Origin: Clostridia bacterium
GTDB lineage: Bacteria > Bacillota > Clostridia > Oscillospirales > Acutalibacteraceae
Direction of reading: 5' to 3'
Length of the DNA: 64,000 bases
NCBI GenBank assembly: GCA_017503135.1
Contig: JAFVTQ010000001.1
Location: 186,001 to 250,000, forward strand
This document shows, in pieces, positions 52,464-60,307 of this stretch (positions are counted from its first letter, which is position 1; every line of letters starts with the position of its first letter). The position numbers were made by a program, and so were the translations under genes. The notes below the pieces were generated by a model. It was not told the origin of the DNA and searched no databases. It saw only the letters and a program-made list of their open reading frames with translations.

Positions 52464-52553
52464 TTTAGAGTTGCTTTGACAAAAGAGATAGACGAATTTG
52501 AATTTACTTATATTGTGATATTGCTTTTTTCATTTTTGCTTTTGTTCTGCCTA

Positions 52554-52582
52554 TTGTAATTTTTGTTAAAAAGTGTTATCAT
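52554..52582 (+). promoter_or_regulatory. promoter for the plus-strand GPH symporter
   Basis: TTGTAA (52554-52559), 17-base spacer ending TGT, TATCAT (52577-52582). Confidence 0.55.
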
Positions 52583-52619
52583 ACTTTTTAATAATAGAAG
52601 AAGGGGGAGAAATATTTCT

Positions 52620-54149
52620 ATGGCAAAAGAAAAGAAAGTCAAAGAAATAAATAATCATCCTAACAGAATAGGCTTTAAAGATATTGCAGGTTATACTATT
52701 GCTGAATCAGGTAATATGTTTAACCTTACATACATCACAAGCTATCTTAAAATTTTTATGACTGACGTTATTGGAATTGCACCAAAGCTTGTTGGTTATA
52801 TGTTTATCATCACTCGTCTTTGGGACGTTGTCAACGACCCATTATGGGGCGCGGTTGTTTCAAAGCGAAAAGCAGGCAAAGACGGTAAATATCGTCAGTA
52901 TTTGCGCCTTGTTGCAGTCCCACTTGGTATTTCAACAGTAATTTGCTTTATTCCATTCAACGACCCGAATTCAATTTTCTATAATCAGACATTAGCAGAA
53001 AAGCCAATGCTTTTGTTTGTTCTTGCTATTGTGTTATATTTGATTTATTGCACAATGTACACAGCAATGAATATTCCATTCGGCTCATTAGCATCTGTTA
53101 TTACTGATGACCCTAAGGGTAGAACAATTCTTTCAACTGCTCGTTCAGTAGGTTCAGGCATCGGTGGCGCAGTTGTTCTTCTTATTGCGCCAATGGTTAT
53201 TTATGTTGGTACTGGCAGATTTGATGAGCAAACAGGTCAAGAAATTGAAGTTGCAGACGGCACTAGAATGTTCATGTATGCTCTTTTGATGGGTATTTTC
53301 TCAATCATCACTTACCTTGTTGGTCACAGAATGGTTAAAGAGCGTGTGCCTGCAGTTGATGATGAAAATGTAGATTTGAAGGGTGTATATAAAGGTCTTT
53401 TCAAATCAAGACCGTTCGTATTGCTCACTTTGTCAGGCGTGCTTATCAGCGGACAGCTTCAATTCGGCTCTTTTAACACATATCTTTATAAGAACTATTT
53501 TACGAATACAGGTCTTAGCATTATAGGAACAATCTGTAACTATCTTCCAATGGTAATATTGATTTTGTTCACACCAAAACTTTCTGCAAAATATGGTAAG
53601 AAAGAACTTTGCGGAAGAATGTCTATTGTTTCTGCAATAACATCTGTATTCCTTTTTGTTACTGCAAATAACCAAGACTTCATTATGTGGATAAATCCAA
53701 CACAGGGCATTTATCCAGCATGGCTTTATATGACTTGCCTTCTTCTTATCGGCTTTGGCTATACATTTGTCAGCCTTACTTGCTGGGCAGTTGTTATGGA
53801 CGTTATTGACTATCAAGAATACAAAACAGGTATCCGTAATGAGAGTGCAGTTTATTCTGCTTATACATTTGGTCGTCAGTTTGGTCAGGCGATTGCTGAC
53901 GCAGGCGGACTCTTCCTTCTTCAATGGGCAAAATATGATAGCCTTACAGCAGGTAACGGCTTTATCGCTGAAAACAACACAAGTAATAAGATTATGTTTA
54001 TCTGCACAATTATTCCTGCAATCGTTTACACAAGTGTGTGGCTTATTTTCAGATTTGGTTATCCACTCACAAAAGAAAAGATGGAACCAATTTATGCAGC
54101 ACTTCGTGAGAAACACGAAAAAGAAGCACAAGAAAAAGCAGACGCTTAA
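52620..54149 (+). CDS. GPH-family glycoside:cation symporter
   Basis: 509-residue, 12-helix transporter. NRIGFKDIAGYTIAESGNMF opens the first helix, TRLWDVVNDPLWGAVVSKRK carries the helix-2 Asp motif, MNIPFGSLASVITDDPKGRT and DVIDYQEYKTGIRNESAVYS are family blocks. An AAGGGGGAG site ten bases upstream supports the ATG at 52620 over a longer frame. Divergent from the symporter at 50750-52408, so the intergenic region probably carries shared sugar-responsive control, though no regulator gene is adjacent. Confidence 0.87.
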   Translation: MAKEKKVKEINNHPNRIGFKDIAGYTIAESGNMFNLTYITSYLKIFMTDVIGIAPKLVGYMFIITRLWDVVNDPLWGAVVSKRKAGKDGKYRQYLRLVAVPLGISTVICFIPFNDPNSIFYNQTLAEKPMLLFVLAIVLYLIYCTMYTAMNIPFGSLASVITDDPKGRTILSTARSVGSGIGGAVVLLIAPMVIYVGTGRFDEQTGQEIEVADGTRMFMYALLMGIFSIITYLVGHRMVKERVPAVDDENVDLKGVYKGLFKSRPFVLLTLSGVLISGQLQFGSFNTYLYKNYFTNTGLSIIGTICNYLPMVILILFTPKLSAKYGKKELCGRMSIVSAITSVFLFVTANNQDFIMWINPTQGIYPAWLYMTCLLLIGFGYTFVSLTCWAVVMDVIDYQEYKTGIRNESAVYSAYTFGRQFGQAIADAGGLFLLQWAKYDSLTAGNGFIAENNTSNKIMFICTIIPAIVYTSVWLIFRFGYPLTKEKMEPIYAALREKHEKEAQEKADA

Positions 54150-54163
54150 ATTAAACAAAAAAG

Positions 54164-54196
54164 AAACGGTAGAGATTTTTTCTCTGCCGTTTTTTG
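54164..54196 (+). terminator. terminator after the GPH symporter
   Basis: AAACGGTAGAGA (54164-54175) and TCTCTGCCGTTT (54181-54192), one G-T pair, then TTT. Confidence 0.82.
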
Positions 54197-54240
54197 TATG
54201 TAAAAAAGAAAAAAGCCCATAATAATTATGGGTGATAAGA

Positions 54241-54474
54241 ATGAAAAACGAAAAAGAAAAGTTTCCACATTATGAAGAACTTGAAGAAAACGTGACGTAT
54301 TTTCCAGATAGTCCTGAGTCCCCATATGAAATGGTGAATAAATATGGAACTTATGAAATTCAACCAACAGCAGAAACCGAAAATAGTTTTCCAACCATTG
54401 CACAAGGCTTACCAAAGCACCGAAAAAAGCCGTCAACCAAACAAGGTGCACAACGCAAAAAAGATTCAATTTAA
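54241..54474 (+). CDS. small charged protein, unknown function
   Basis: 77 residues from MKNEKEKFPHYEELEENVTY to QGAQRKKDSI. It is hydrophilic with an acidic first half and a basic, Lys/Arg-rich end, and no membrane helix. A GTG at 54232 is an alternative start. CCCATAAT and ATTATGGG (54216-54232) form a palindrome whose right arm supplies the GGG of the ribosome site, so translation may be controlled by folding. It lies just upstream of the tRNA-Leu promoter. No family recognised. Confidence 0.55.
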   Translation: MKNEKEKFPHYEELEENVTYFPDSPESPYEMVNKYGTYEIQPTAETENSFPTIAQGLPKHRKKPSTKQGAQRKKDSI

Positions 54475-54502
54475 AAATATTAAAAATTTTTTCAAAAAGT
54501 GC

Positions 54503-54531
54503 TTGACAGTGTCGATTTCCTTTGATATAAT
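54503..54531 (+). promoter_or_regulatory. consensus promoter for tRNA-Leu
   Basis: TTGACA (54503-54508), 17-base spacer ending TGA, TATAAT (54526-54531). A full consensus, as expected for a stable RNA. Confidence 0.92.
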
Positions 54532-54561
54532 GTCTCTTGCGTTCGAGAGAACGACCGATAT

Positions 54562-54645
54562 GCGAGAGTGGCGGAATCGGCAGACGCGCACGTTTGAGGG
54601 GCGTGTGGTAATCCCGTACGGGTTCAAGTCCCGTCTCTCGCACCA
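54562..54645 (+). tRNA. tRNA-Leu (GAG)
   Basis: Class II tRNA of 84 bases. Acceptor arm GCGAGAG (54562-54568) pairs with CTCTCGC (54635-54641) and ends in encoded ACCA. D-arm GGCGGAATCGGCAGACGC is typical of tRNA-Leu. Anticodon stem CACGT/GCGTG encloses the loop TTGAGGG with anticodon GAG, reading CUC/CUU. The T-arm is CGGGTTCAAGTCCCG. A consensus promoter and a terminator frame it. Its 3' end is copied twice downstream. Confidence 0.95.
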
Positions 54646-54647
54646 AG

Positions 54648-54685
54648 AAAAGAGATAACACATCTGTGTTATCTCTTTTCTTTTT
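54648..54685 (+). terminator. terminator after tRNA-Leu
   Basis: AAAAGAGATAACACA (54648-54662) and TGTGTTATCTCTTTT (54665-54679), a 15-base perfect stem, then CTTTTT. Confidence 0.9.
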
Positions 54686-54696
54686 GTAAAAATGAA

Positions 54697-54858
54697 GGGG
54701 CTTGAACCCGAGAGGGTTCGAGCGTAAAAAACGATATAGTATATCGTTTTTAGCGAGAAGCGGTTGGCGGGTACCGAATTTCGTAAGAAATTGGGTCGCC
54801 AAGCGGTCAGTATGCGAGCAATCGCGAGCAGACTATCAAGTCCCGTCTCTCGCACCAA
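54697..54858 (+). repeat. tRNA-derived palindromic repeat, unit 1
   Basis: Begins with GGGGCTTGAACCCG, the reverse complement (one mismatch) of the tRNA T-arm, and ends with a 23-base exact copy of the tRNA-Leu 3' end including CCA (54836-54858 equals 54624-54646). Inside is AAAAACGATA...TATCGTTTTT, then CAGTATGC and GCAGACT blocks shared with unit 2. The two ends pair with each other (GGGGCTTGA with TCAAGTCCC). No coding frame is supported. Confidence 0.8.
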
Positions 54859-54893
54859 AAAATGAGTTTACGCATTTGCGTGAACTCATTTTT
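54858..54893 (+). terminator. terminator-like hairpin after repeat unit 1
   Basis: A 17-base stem (54858-54874 with 54877-54893, one T-G pair) following the copied CCA end, in the same layout as the terminator behind the real tRNA but unrelated in sequence. Confidence 0.75.
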
Positions 54894-54909
54894 TATTGTC
54901 TGAAAATAA

Positions 54910-55045
54910 GGGACTTGAACCCGAGAGGGTTTTGGCGTCAAAAAAACAATCCAGTGGATTGTTTTTAGCCAAAAGGCGTGAGACATTTATGTCGAGCGCG
55001 CAGTATGCAAGGCGAAGCCGCAGCAGACTGTCAAGTCCCGTCTCT
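54910..55045 (+). repeat. tRNA-derived palindromic repeat, unit 2
   Basis: Begins GGGACTTGAACCCGAGAGGG, whose first 14 bases are the exact reverse complement of the tRNA T-arm (54619-54632), and ends with 15 bases of the tRNA 3' region (55031-55045) before diverging. Internal stems TTTTGGC/GCCAAAA and AACAATCC/GGATTGTT occupy the same places as in unit 1 with different bases. With unit 1 and two terminators this fills the 454-base stretch 54646-55099, which holds no supported gene. Confidence 0.8.
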
Positions 55046-55099
55046 ATATTGAACTTTCTCTATTTATATGATATATTATTTTTAAAGGAGTGAGCACAA

Positions 55100-55501
55100 A
55101 TGAATATGGATAACAAAAACTCAAAAATGAAAAAGATTATACTTGCCAACAATATATTTGTTGTTGTGCAGATGTTTTTACTTGTTTTAAGTGTTGTGCT
55201 CAACTTTATCTGTGACGATACAAAAGTGTTTTTAACTGTGTTTATTCATATTGGTTTATTTGTGCTTTTTAATATTATTATTGAAAATATGGTTAATTAT
55301 GGTTACATAATGAAAAAATACGATAAAATATATCAAAGCACTAATCCAATTAAATATTTACAACTGAAAAAACGTATATATCAATCTGCAAAAAACAATC
55401 AAGATAAAATCACAACAACTTTGATTTTGCAAGTTTTTGTGAAATTTGTTCTCATTATCATAAATTTAATTTTAATGTTGTTTATGGTTAATTTTGAATA
55501 G
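55100..55501 (+). CDS. membrane protein of unknown function
   Basis: 133 residues with about four membrane helices in two pairs (IFVVVQMFLLVLSVVLNFIC and VFLTVFIHIGLFVLFNIIIE, then TTLILQVFVKFVLIIINLIL). A basic cytoplasmic loop with KYDKIYQSTNPIKYLQLKKR lies between the pairs. AAAGGAGTGAGC precedes the ATG. It is followed 8 bases later by a small Cys-containing protein in the same unit. No family recognised. Confidence 0.65.
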   Translation: MNMDNKNSKMKKIILANNIFVVVQMFLLVLSVVLNFICDDTKVFLTVFIHIGLFVLFNIIIENMVNYGYIMKKYDKIYQSTNPIKYLQLKKRIYQSAKNNQDKITTTLILQVFVKFVLIIINLILMLFMVNFE

Positions 55502-55509
55502 GTTAGAAT

Positions 55510-55683
55510 ATGGATAATATTTATTGTAGTTATTTAAATGAGAATATAGAAGAAGGTATGTGCTACGACTTACAGATGATTGGTAACAGTTATATAAAAG
55601 AGTCGGCATTACCTGAATTGAAAATTGATAAAGAAAAATTAAACGAACAATGTTCAAAGTGCAAATATTGTCTTGATAAATAA
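55510..55683 (+). CDS. small cysteine-containing protein, 57 residues
   Basis: Reads MDNIYCSYLNENIEEGMCYD, then LQMIGNSYIKESALPELKID, ending CSKCKYCLDK. Six Cys residues, with the C-terminal CxxCxxC looking like a metal site. An AGGTT site lies before the ATG, and the gene runs directly into a terminator, so it is likely real although short. It shares a transcript with the membrane protein upstream. Function unknown. Confidence 0.65.
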   Translation: MDNIYCSYLNENIEEGMCYDLQMIGNSYIKESALPELKIDKEKLNEQCSKCKYCLDK

Positions 55684-55714
55684 AAACGAGATAGGCTCAA
55701 ACCTATCTCGTTTT
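55683..55714. terminator. bidirectional terminator
   Basis: AAAACGAGATAGG (55683-55695) and CCTATCTCGTTTT (55702-55714), a 13-base perfect stem between convergent genes; its left edge overlaps the stop of the small Cys protein. Confidence 0.9.
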
Positions 55715-55720
55715 CTTGTT

Positions 55721-56995
55721 TTAACCAATAATTGTATTGATGTTTTTCTCCATAAGTGAGAAGAAATCATTAACGATTTTTTTATCTTCTTCGTTACCAC
55801 GAACGCACATTGAAAGTGTAATCACATTTCGATATGTTGTTGCTGTGAGAAGTACGAATGGTTTGTATTTAACAGCACCCGACATAAATGCATCTGTTGG
55901 CTCGTGACCAGCAAGAGCAAAATCTGAACCTTTAAGCAAACCAATATTGCTCATAGCCATAAGTGGGTTTGAATAACCGATTTTGATGATTTCTTCACTT
56001 GCTGCGTGTGGAAGAATGTTATAACCAAAGTTGAGAAGTGGTAATCCATAAAGTCCCATAAACTTATCTTTTTTGAATTTATTAGAGCTACGGACTACAT
56101 ATTGAATTGTTTCAAAAATATCTCTGCCACGCTCAGGAATTGCACATTGCATCCATGAAGTATGGTTAGTGAAACCTTTATCTTCAACATTATCCATATG
56201 ACGACGAAGGTCGATTGCGTTTGAAATCATAACCTTATCGGTTTTTGGATATCCTGCAAGCTCATATACACTATAAAAATAACTTGCAAGAAGCAACTCG
56301 TTGATTGTTGCACCTAACTCTTTACCCTTGGCTTTGAGCTTTGCGAATGTTTCTTCGCTGAATTTCTTTCTTGCGATAAAGCTCTTGTCACGGATGTTGT
56401 TTGGCGTGAGTGGGAATTTGTGATTATCTTTTGCGTTGATGTTTTTGAAAAGACGCTGAGCAACACCTGCTTCTGTTTTTGAGAAACCTGAATAAACATC
56501 GTCATAAGAACGAGAGCCTGTTCTGAATTCAACAGGGCTTATTCCATCTGCTACATATTTGCTGTAATTTTCACAGAATGCCTGTAAGAAATATTTAAGG
56601 TCGCCACCGTCCATACACATATGGTTTTCAACCATACAAAGAGTGCTTTTGCCGTCTTTGATGAAAAGTGCAATTTTCATTTGAATATCTGCATTCGGTG
56701 CAATATATTGAGTCAAGAATTCATCAACTGCATCCTGCACATTTTCAGGATATGCCACAGAGAAAACATCATCAATGTCATAAGGTTTAACTTCCCAATG
56801 AGTTGAGAGTTTTGTATCAACAAATTTTGAGTGAAGCACAGGTGCTTTTTCAAAAGCACAGATAATAACAGTTTTAAGTGCTTCAATGTCAGGAATAAAA
56901 TCATAGTTGAGTTCAACATGGACCATACGGTCGTTGAAATCACGAAACAAATAATGCATTTTGTCCCAAAGTTCAGCGGTTAATCTGCGTTCCAT
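55721..56995 (-). CDS. condensation/acyltransferase-fold protein
   Basis: 424 residues of the chloramphenicol-acetyltransferase-like superfamily (NRPS condensation, alcohol acyltransferase and wax-synthase relatives). The active-site motif is MVENHMCMDGGDLKYFL, i.e. HxxxDG with Asn in place of the first His of HHxxxDG. The second half has ISNAIDLRRHMDNVEDKGFT, matching the conserved DLR-type strand before the floor loop. No carrier or adenylation domain is attached, so a free-standing acyl or acetyl transfer is likely; donor and acceptor are unknown. Its start shares bases with the stop of the membrane protein upstream. Confidence 0.7.
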   Translation of the reverse strand: MERRLTAELWDKMHYLFRDFNDRMVHVELNYDFIPDIEALKTVIICAFEKAPVLHSKFVDTKLSTHWEVKPYDIDDVFSVAYPENVQDAVDEFLTQYIAPNADIQMKIALFIKDGKSTLCMVENHMCMDGGDLKYFLQAFCENYSKYVADGISPVEFRTGSRSYDDVYSGFSKTEAGVAQRLFKNINAKDNHKFPLTPNNIRDKSFIARKKFSEETFAKLKAKGKELGATINELLLASYFYSVYELAGYPKTDKVMISNAIDLRRHMDNVEDKGFTNHTSWMQCAIPERGRDIFETIQYVVRSSNKFKKDKFMGLYGLPLLNFGYNILPHAASEEIIKIGYSNPLMAMSNIGLLKGSDFALAGHEPTDAFMSGAVKYKPFVLLTATTYRNVITLSMCVRGNEEDKKIVNDFFSLMEKNINTIIG

Positions 56996-57795
56996 TAGTC
57001 CTCAACCTCCTGTTTATACATAAAGTATTTCATATTACCAACAACGATTGACAAAATGAAAATCAAATCAGCAACAAGGCCCAAAAGGATAATTGGCCAA
57101 CCTGTGAGCCAACTGATTACATTATATGCTGCGAGAATAATATAAAGCATTGTTGCCATAATTGGCATATAAACAAAAAGTGAAATTGTTCTGAATTTCT
57201 GTCTTGTTGCAAAGGCAAAAACAAGGTCACAAACAAGCGCTAAAATGATACCTCCTGGAAGAATTGGCCAGAACACCAATTCGGGAATCATTATAAGCCA
57301 GAAAAGGAAAACAAATACTGTGAAAATCATAACACAACCTGCAATAAGCACACGTGCGATTGGGTGGAAGATTCTTCTCATATGACAAAGCTTCTTGATG
57401 CCGAAGCTAGTATAGAAAATTATCATTGCAAAAATTCCACCAACGATAATAAGCCATGTTTTGTCCCATGCTTTTGTTGCGTTGCTTATTGAGAAATATG
57501 CAACAAACATTAAAACAAAGAAAATGAGACCGCCGATTGGTAAAACAACTTTAAGAAGTTTTGAGAGTCTTCTTTTTCTTTCTTCTTTTTCAAATTTTGC
57601 AAAGTTGCCTTTAAGGTCAGGGTATTCACTTGCAATTAAATCTGCAAGAACTTTTTCATCTTTAAGACCTGCGTGAGTCATTTCATTAGCTCTGTCTGTC
57701 ATCTCATCAAGAATTTTTTTCTTATAGAGATAAGCCATGTGATTATCTTTTAACCCAGCACAGGAGGTTTCGATATATTCGATAAAATTTTTCAT
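56995..57795 (-). CDS. membrane protein with N-terminal cytoplasmic helical domain
   Basis: 266 residues. The first 90 are soluble and helical (YKKKILDEMTDRANEMTHAG, LADLIASEYPD), a layout seen in DUF1700-type clostridial membrane proteins; about six membrane helices follow. GGAGGCG precedes the ATG. It is co-translated with the condensation-fold protein (TAATG overlap), so the pair may modify or export a lipid or peptide. No function recognised. Confidence 0.65.
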   Translation of the reverse strand: MKNFIEYIETSCAGLKDNHMAYLYKKKILDEMTDRANEMTHAGLKDEKVLADLIASEYPDLKGNFAKFEKEERKRRLSKLLKVVLPIGGLIFFVLMFVAYFSISNATKAWDKTWLIIVGGIFAMIIFYTSFGIKKLCHMRRIFHPIARVLIAGCVMIFTVFVFLFWLIMIPELVFWPILPGGIILALVCDLVFAFATRQKFRTISLFVYMPIMATMLYIILAAYNVISWLTGWPIILLGLVADLIFILSIVVGNMKYFMYKQEVED

Positions 57796-57833
57796 AAACT
57801 CGCCTCCAATGTAATCATATTAATTATGGTTTT

Positions 57834-57862
57834 AGTATAGCAGAAAAGTTTTTTTCTCGCAA
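57834..57862 (-). promoter_or_regulatory. promoter of the membrane/condensation pair
   Basis: Minus-strand TTGCGA (57857-57862), 17-base spacer ending TGC, TATACT (57834-57839). Confidence 0.65.
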
Positions 57863-57966
57863 TAAAAAACTTTTGCTAACAGCATAAATTTTATTGCGAA
57901 ATTGTAAATTTTTCTACATATTCTGGTTTACATGGATGCAAACTTTGGTTTACAAAGCATATTTTC

Positions 57967-57995
57967 TTTACTTATTTATAAAAAAATGGTAATAT
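57967..57995 (+). promoter_or_regulatory. promoter for the HTH membrane protein
   Basis: TTTACT (57967-57972), 17-base spacer ending TGG, TAATAT (57990-57995). Confidence 0.5.
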
Positions 57996-58023
57996 ATTAT
58001 AAAGGAAAGGGAGGTAACGACCA

Positions 58024-58962
58024 ATGGCTAAAAAAACCTTATATGTTTTTCGTGCAGAGAATGGAATCTGGCGAAACGAGTTAAGCAAAAAAATAGGAAT
58101 TGATGAACAGACACTTAAACAAATTGAAGACGAGCCTGAAGTACCACAGGAAATTGCAGAAAAAGTTGTAGTGGCTTATGGATTGCCAGAAGATTATTTT
58201 ACAGTTGACCCTAATGCAAAGGATAAGAGATATAAACCTAAAAATCCTTTTAAATATTTCTTGAAGGTTTCACTTGTTTGGGAATTTTTAATTGCACTCA
58301 TATTTGCAGTTGTAATGTTCCCCACAACAATGGCAGGGGCTTTTGGTGCAGGGGATAACCCACTCTTTAATCTTCTTGAAACATTGTGCAAGGCATTGAT
58401 AATTGCATTCTCGGGTATTTATCTTACATCACATATTGTTAAGAAAACAGTCTATGGCAAACAGGTTACACAGTATGATTATATATACCCCTATTTACCA
58501 GCACAAATTGCACTTTCTTTAAAGATTGTTGTGCAGTTAGTACCAACTCTTTTGTCACAAAAAACTGACAACCCAATTATTCTTATTGCAGTCAGCGGTG
58601 TATATGGATTTGTTGCTCTTGTTGTTCAAGGCATATTTACAGCAGTATTGCTCAAATCCCGAGTTGAAGAAGACGAGAAAAAGAGAACAAAAACAGTTAA
58701 GAAGTTATCCGTATTGGCGATTATATCAACAACAGTTTATACATTGTTCGTTATTTCAGCTTCGATGGTTTCAAGTGGTGCAGTGGCTCCATTACAACTT
58801 GCAACACTCTTACTTGAACTCATTCTTTTAATTGCTGTAGCTTTCGGAATTATAATCGGCGAAAAGAGATTCTCAAATCTCAATAAGTTGTGGTTTGTGG
58901 TGTTACCACTTACAGCAATGCTTTTGCCAACATTCATAAATGTTATTGGTAAGTTGTTCTAA
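58024..58962 (+). CDS. membrane protein with N-terminal degenerate HTH
   Basis: 312 residues. Residues 1-60 (NELSKKIGIDEQTLKQIEDE, then VVVAYGLPEDYFTVDP) look like a degenerate XRE-type helix-turn-helix, followed by six or seven membrane helices to the C terminus. It thus resembles the regulator at 10222-11319 in plan but lacks the large outer domain. GGGAGGTAACGACC precedes the ATG. Whether the head still binds DNA is unclear. Divergent from the condensation-fold pair, and perhaps its regulator. Confidence 0.6.
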   Translation: MAKKTLYVFRAENGIWRNELSKKIGIDEQTLKQIEDEPEVPQEIAEKVVVAYGLPEDYFTVDPNAKDKRYKPKNPFKYFLKVSLVWEFLIALIFAVVMFPTTMAGAFGAGDNPLFNLLETLCKALIIAFSGIYLTSHIVKKTVYGKQVTQYDYIYPYLPAQIALSLKIVVQLVPTLLSQKTDNPIILIAVSGVYGFVALVVQGIFTAVLLKSRVEEDEKKRTKTVKKLSVLAIISTTVYTLFVISASMVSSGAVAPLQLATLLLELILLIAVAFGIIIGEKRFSNLNKLWFVVLPLTAMLLPTFINVIGKLF

Positions 58963-59036
58963 AAAGAAAAACAAATTCATTGAAAAAATAATATGCAAGT
59001 GATATAATCATCACAGTCTTTTATGGATGTGATGAA

Positions 59037-59777
59037 ATGTTTGGCTTAGGAACAATTATAAACACAGTTCTTGTTATTCTCGGCGGTCTTGTTGGGTTGC
59101 TTTTCAAAAAGGGAATTAAAGAAAGATATGAAAAAACTTTAATGGCTGCTTGCGGGGTATCAACAATTTTTATTGGTGTTACAGGCACATTACAAGGAAT
59201 GTTGACTGTAGTTGATGGCAAAATTCAGACTCAGGGCACGATGCTTCTTATTTTTTCATTTGTTTTTGGTGGCCTGATGGGTGAGTTTATCAATATTGAA
59301 AAGAGAATGGACGACCTTGGTGAAAAACTCAAGAAAATGTTTCGTGCAGAAAAGGATAACAAGTTTGTTGACGGCTTTGTGAACACTTCACTCATTATCT
59401 GTGTTGGTGCAATGGCAATTGTAGGCTCAATTCAGGATGGGCTTACAGGAGATTACTCAATGCTTACTGCAAAGGCTGTTCTTGACCTTGTTATTGTCGT
59501 GATTATGACTTCTACATACGGTTTAGGTGCAATTTGTTCTGCTATTCCGATTTTTGTTTATCAAGGTGGAATAACTTTGTTTGGTCATTTTGCAGGAAAT
59601 GTCATAAGTGATGAGTTAATTGGCTATCTTTCCTATGTTGGTTCTGCGCTTATATTTTGTGTGGGCATAAACATTACTTTTGGTAAAAAAATCAGAGTTG
59701 GCAATCTTTTACCTGCATTGCTTGTTCCGGTGTTTTATGTAGTAGGAAAACACCTCTTTGAAATGGTAGGTATTTAA
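59037..59777 (+). CDS. DUF554 family membrane protein
   Basis: 246 residues with about seven membrane helices. The opening MFGLGTIINTVLVILGGLVG and the block INIEKRMDDLGEKLKKMF are characteristic of DUF554 (YqgA/YdfK-like). Later LSYVGSALIFCVGINITFGK is another family block. The transported substrate, if any, is unknown. It is monocistronic, with a terminator 32 bases after its stop. Confidence 0.85.
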   Translation: MFGLGTIINTVLVILGGLVGLLFKKGIKERYEKTLMAACGVSTIFIGVTGTLQGMLTVVDGKIQTQGTMLLIFSFVFGGLMGEFINIEKRMDDLGEKLKKMFRAEKDNKFVDGFVNTSLIICVGAMAIVGSIQDGLTGDYSMLTAKAVLDLVIVVIMTSTYGLGAICSAIPIFVYQGGITLFGHFAGNVISDELIGYLSYVGSALIFCVGINITFGKKIRVGNLLPALLVPVFYVVGKHLFEMVGI

Positions 59778-59808
59778 GAGTTGCGTTGCAGAACTCTATT
59801 ATCGAAAC

Positions 59809-59844
59809 AAATCCCTTTGATTGATAACAGTCAAGGGGATTTTT
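59809..59844 (+). terminator. terminator after the DUF554 gene
   Basis: AAATCCCTTTGA (59809-59820) and TCAAGGGGATTT (59831-59842), one T-G pair, then TT. Confidence 0.82.
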
Positions 59845-59892
59845 CTGTCCTTTTTCACAAATTGAGTGAATATAATTCGGTAAACTGTTGCA

Positions 59893-59921
59893 TTGTCAAA
59901 GTTTTGTCATAGGTGTATAAT
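59893..59921 (+). promoter_or_regulatory. promoter of the DRTGG/hydrogenase-like cluster
   Basis: TTGTCA (59893-59898), 17-base spacer, TATAAT (59916-59921). The ribosome site AGGAG then sits in the 5-base loop of a TTTTGAC/GTCAAAA hairpin (59936-59954) just before the first ATG. Confidence 0.8.
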
Positions 59922-59956
59922 ATTTTTATATATGCTTTTGACAGGAGGTCAAAAAT

Positions 59957-60307
59957 ATGAAAGTTTTTGAAATTAAAGAAATTCTCGATGCAGAAATAAT
60001 TTGTGGTGAAGAATTTTTAGACCGTGAGGTTTTCGCAGCTTGTGGTAGTGATATGATGAGTGACGTGTTAGCTTATGTAAAAGAACAAGCCGTGCTTCTT
60101 TCAGGTCTTGTTAACCCACAGGTTGTCAGAACTGCTGAAATGATGGATATGCAATGCATTGTGTTTGTTCGTGGCAAGCAACCTGACCAAGGAATTATCG
60201 ACCTTGCTCGTGACCGTGACATTGTGCTTTTATCAACAAAACAGACAATGTTTGCGTCTTGCGGAATGCTCTATGAAAAGGGACTTAGGGGAGGAGCAAT
60301 GAAATGA
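59957..60307 (+). CDS. DRTGG-domain protein (first)
   Basis: 116 residues, one DRTGG-type domain: FEIKEILDAEIICGEEFLDR, ACGSDMMSDVLAYVKEQAVL, and a C-terminal VLLSTKQTMFASCGMLYEKG. DRTGG domains also occur next to CBS pairs and in phosphotransacetylases, and likely bind a nucleotide-type ligand. In many Clostridia this gene opens a regulatory set beside [FeFe] hydrogenase genes. It ends in an ATGA overlap with the HATPase gene. Confidence 0.8.
   Translation: MKVFEIKEILDAEIICGEEFLDREVFAACGSDMMSDVLAYVKEQAVLLSGLVNPQVVRTAEMMDMQCIVFVRGKQPDQGIIDLARDRDIVLLSTKQTMFASCGMLYEKGLRGGAMK

Noticed and set aside
53433-54158. 241-codon minus-strand ORF
   Set aside because: Antisense to a clear GPH symporter, unusually Cys/Asn-rich, and without promoter or ribosome site.
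54146-54858. Minus-strand ORFs of 218 and 130 codons across the tRNA region
   Set aside because: They run through the tRNA gene, terminators and repeat units, so they are not coding.
54836-55045. Two further tRNA genes after tRNA-Leu
   Set aside because: Only the T-arm/acceptor 3' part is copied; there is no acceptor 5' strand, D-arm or anticodon arm.
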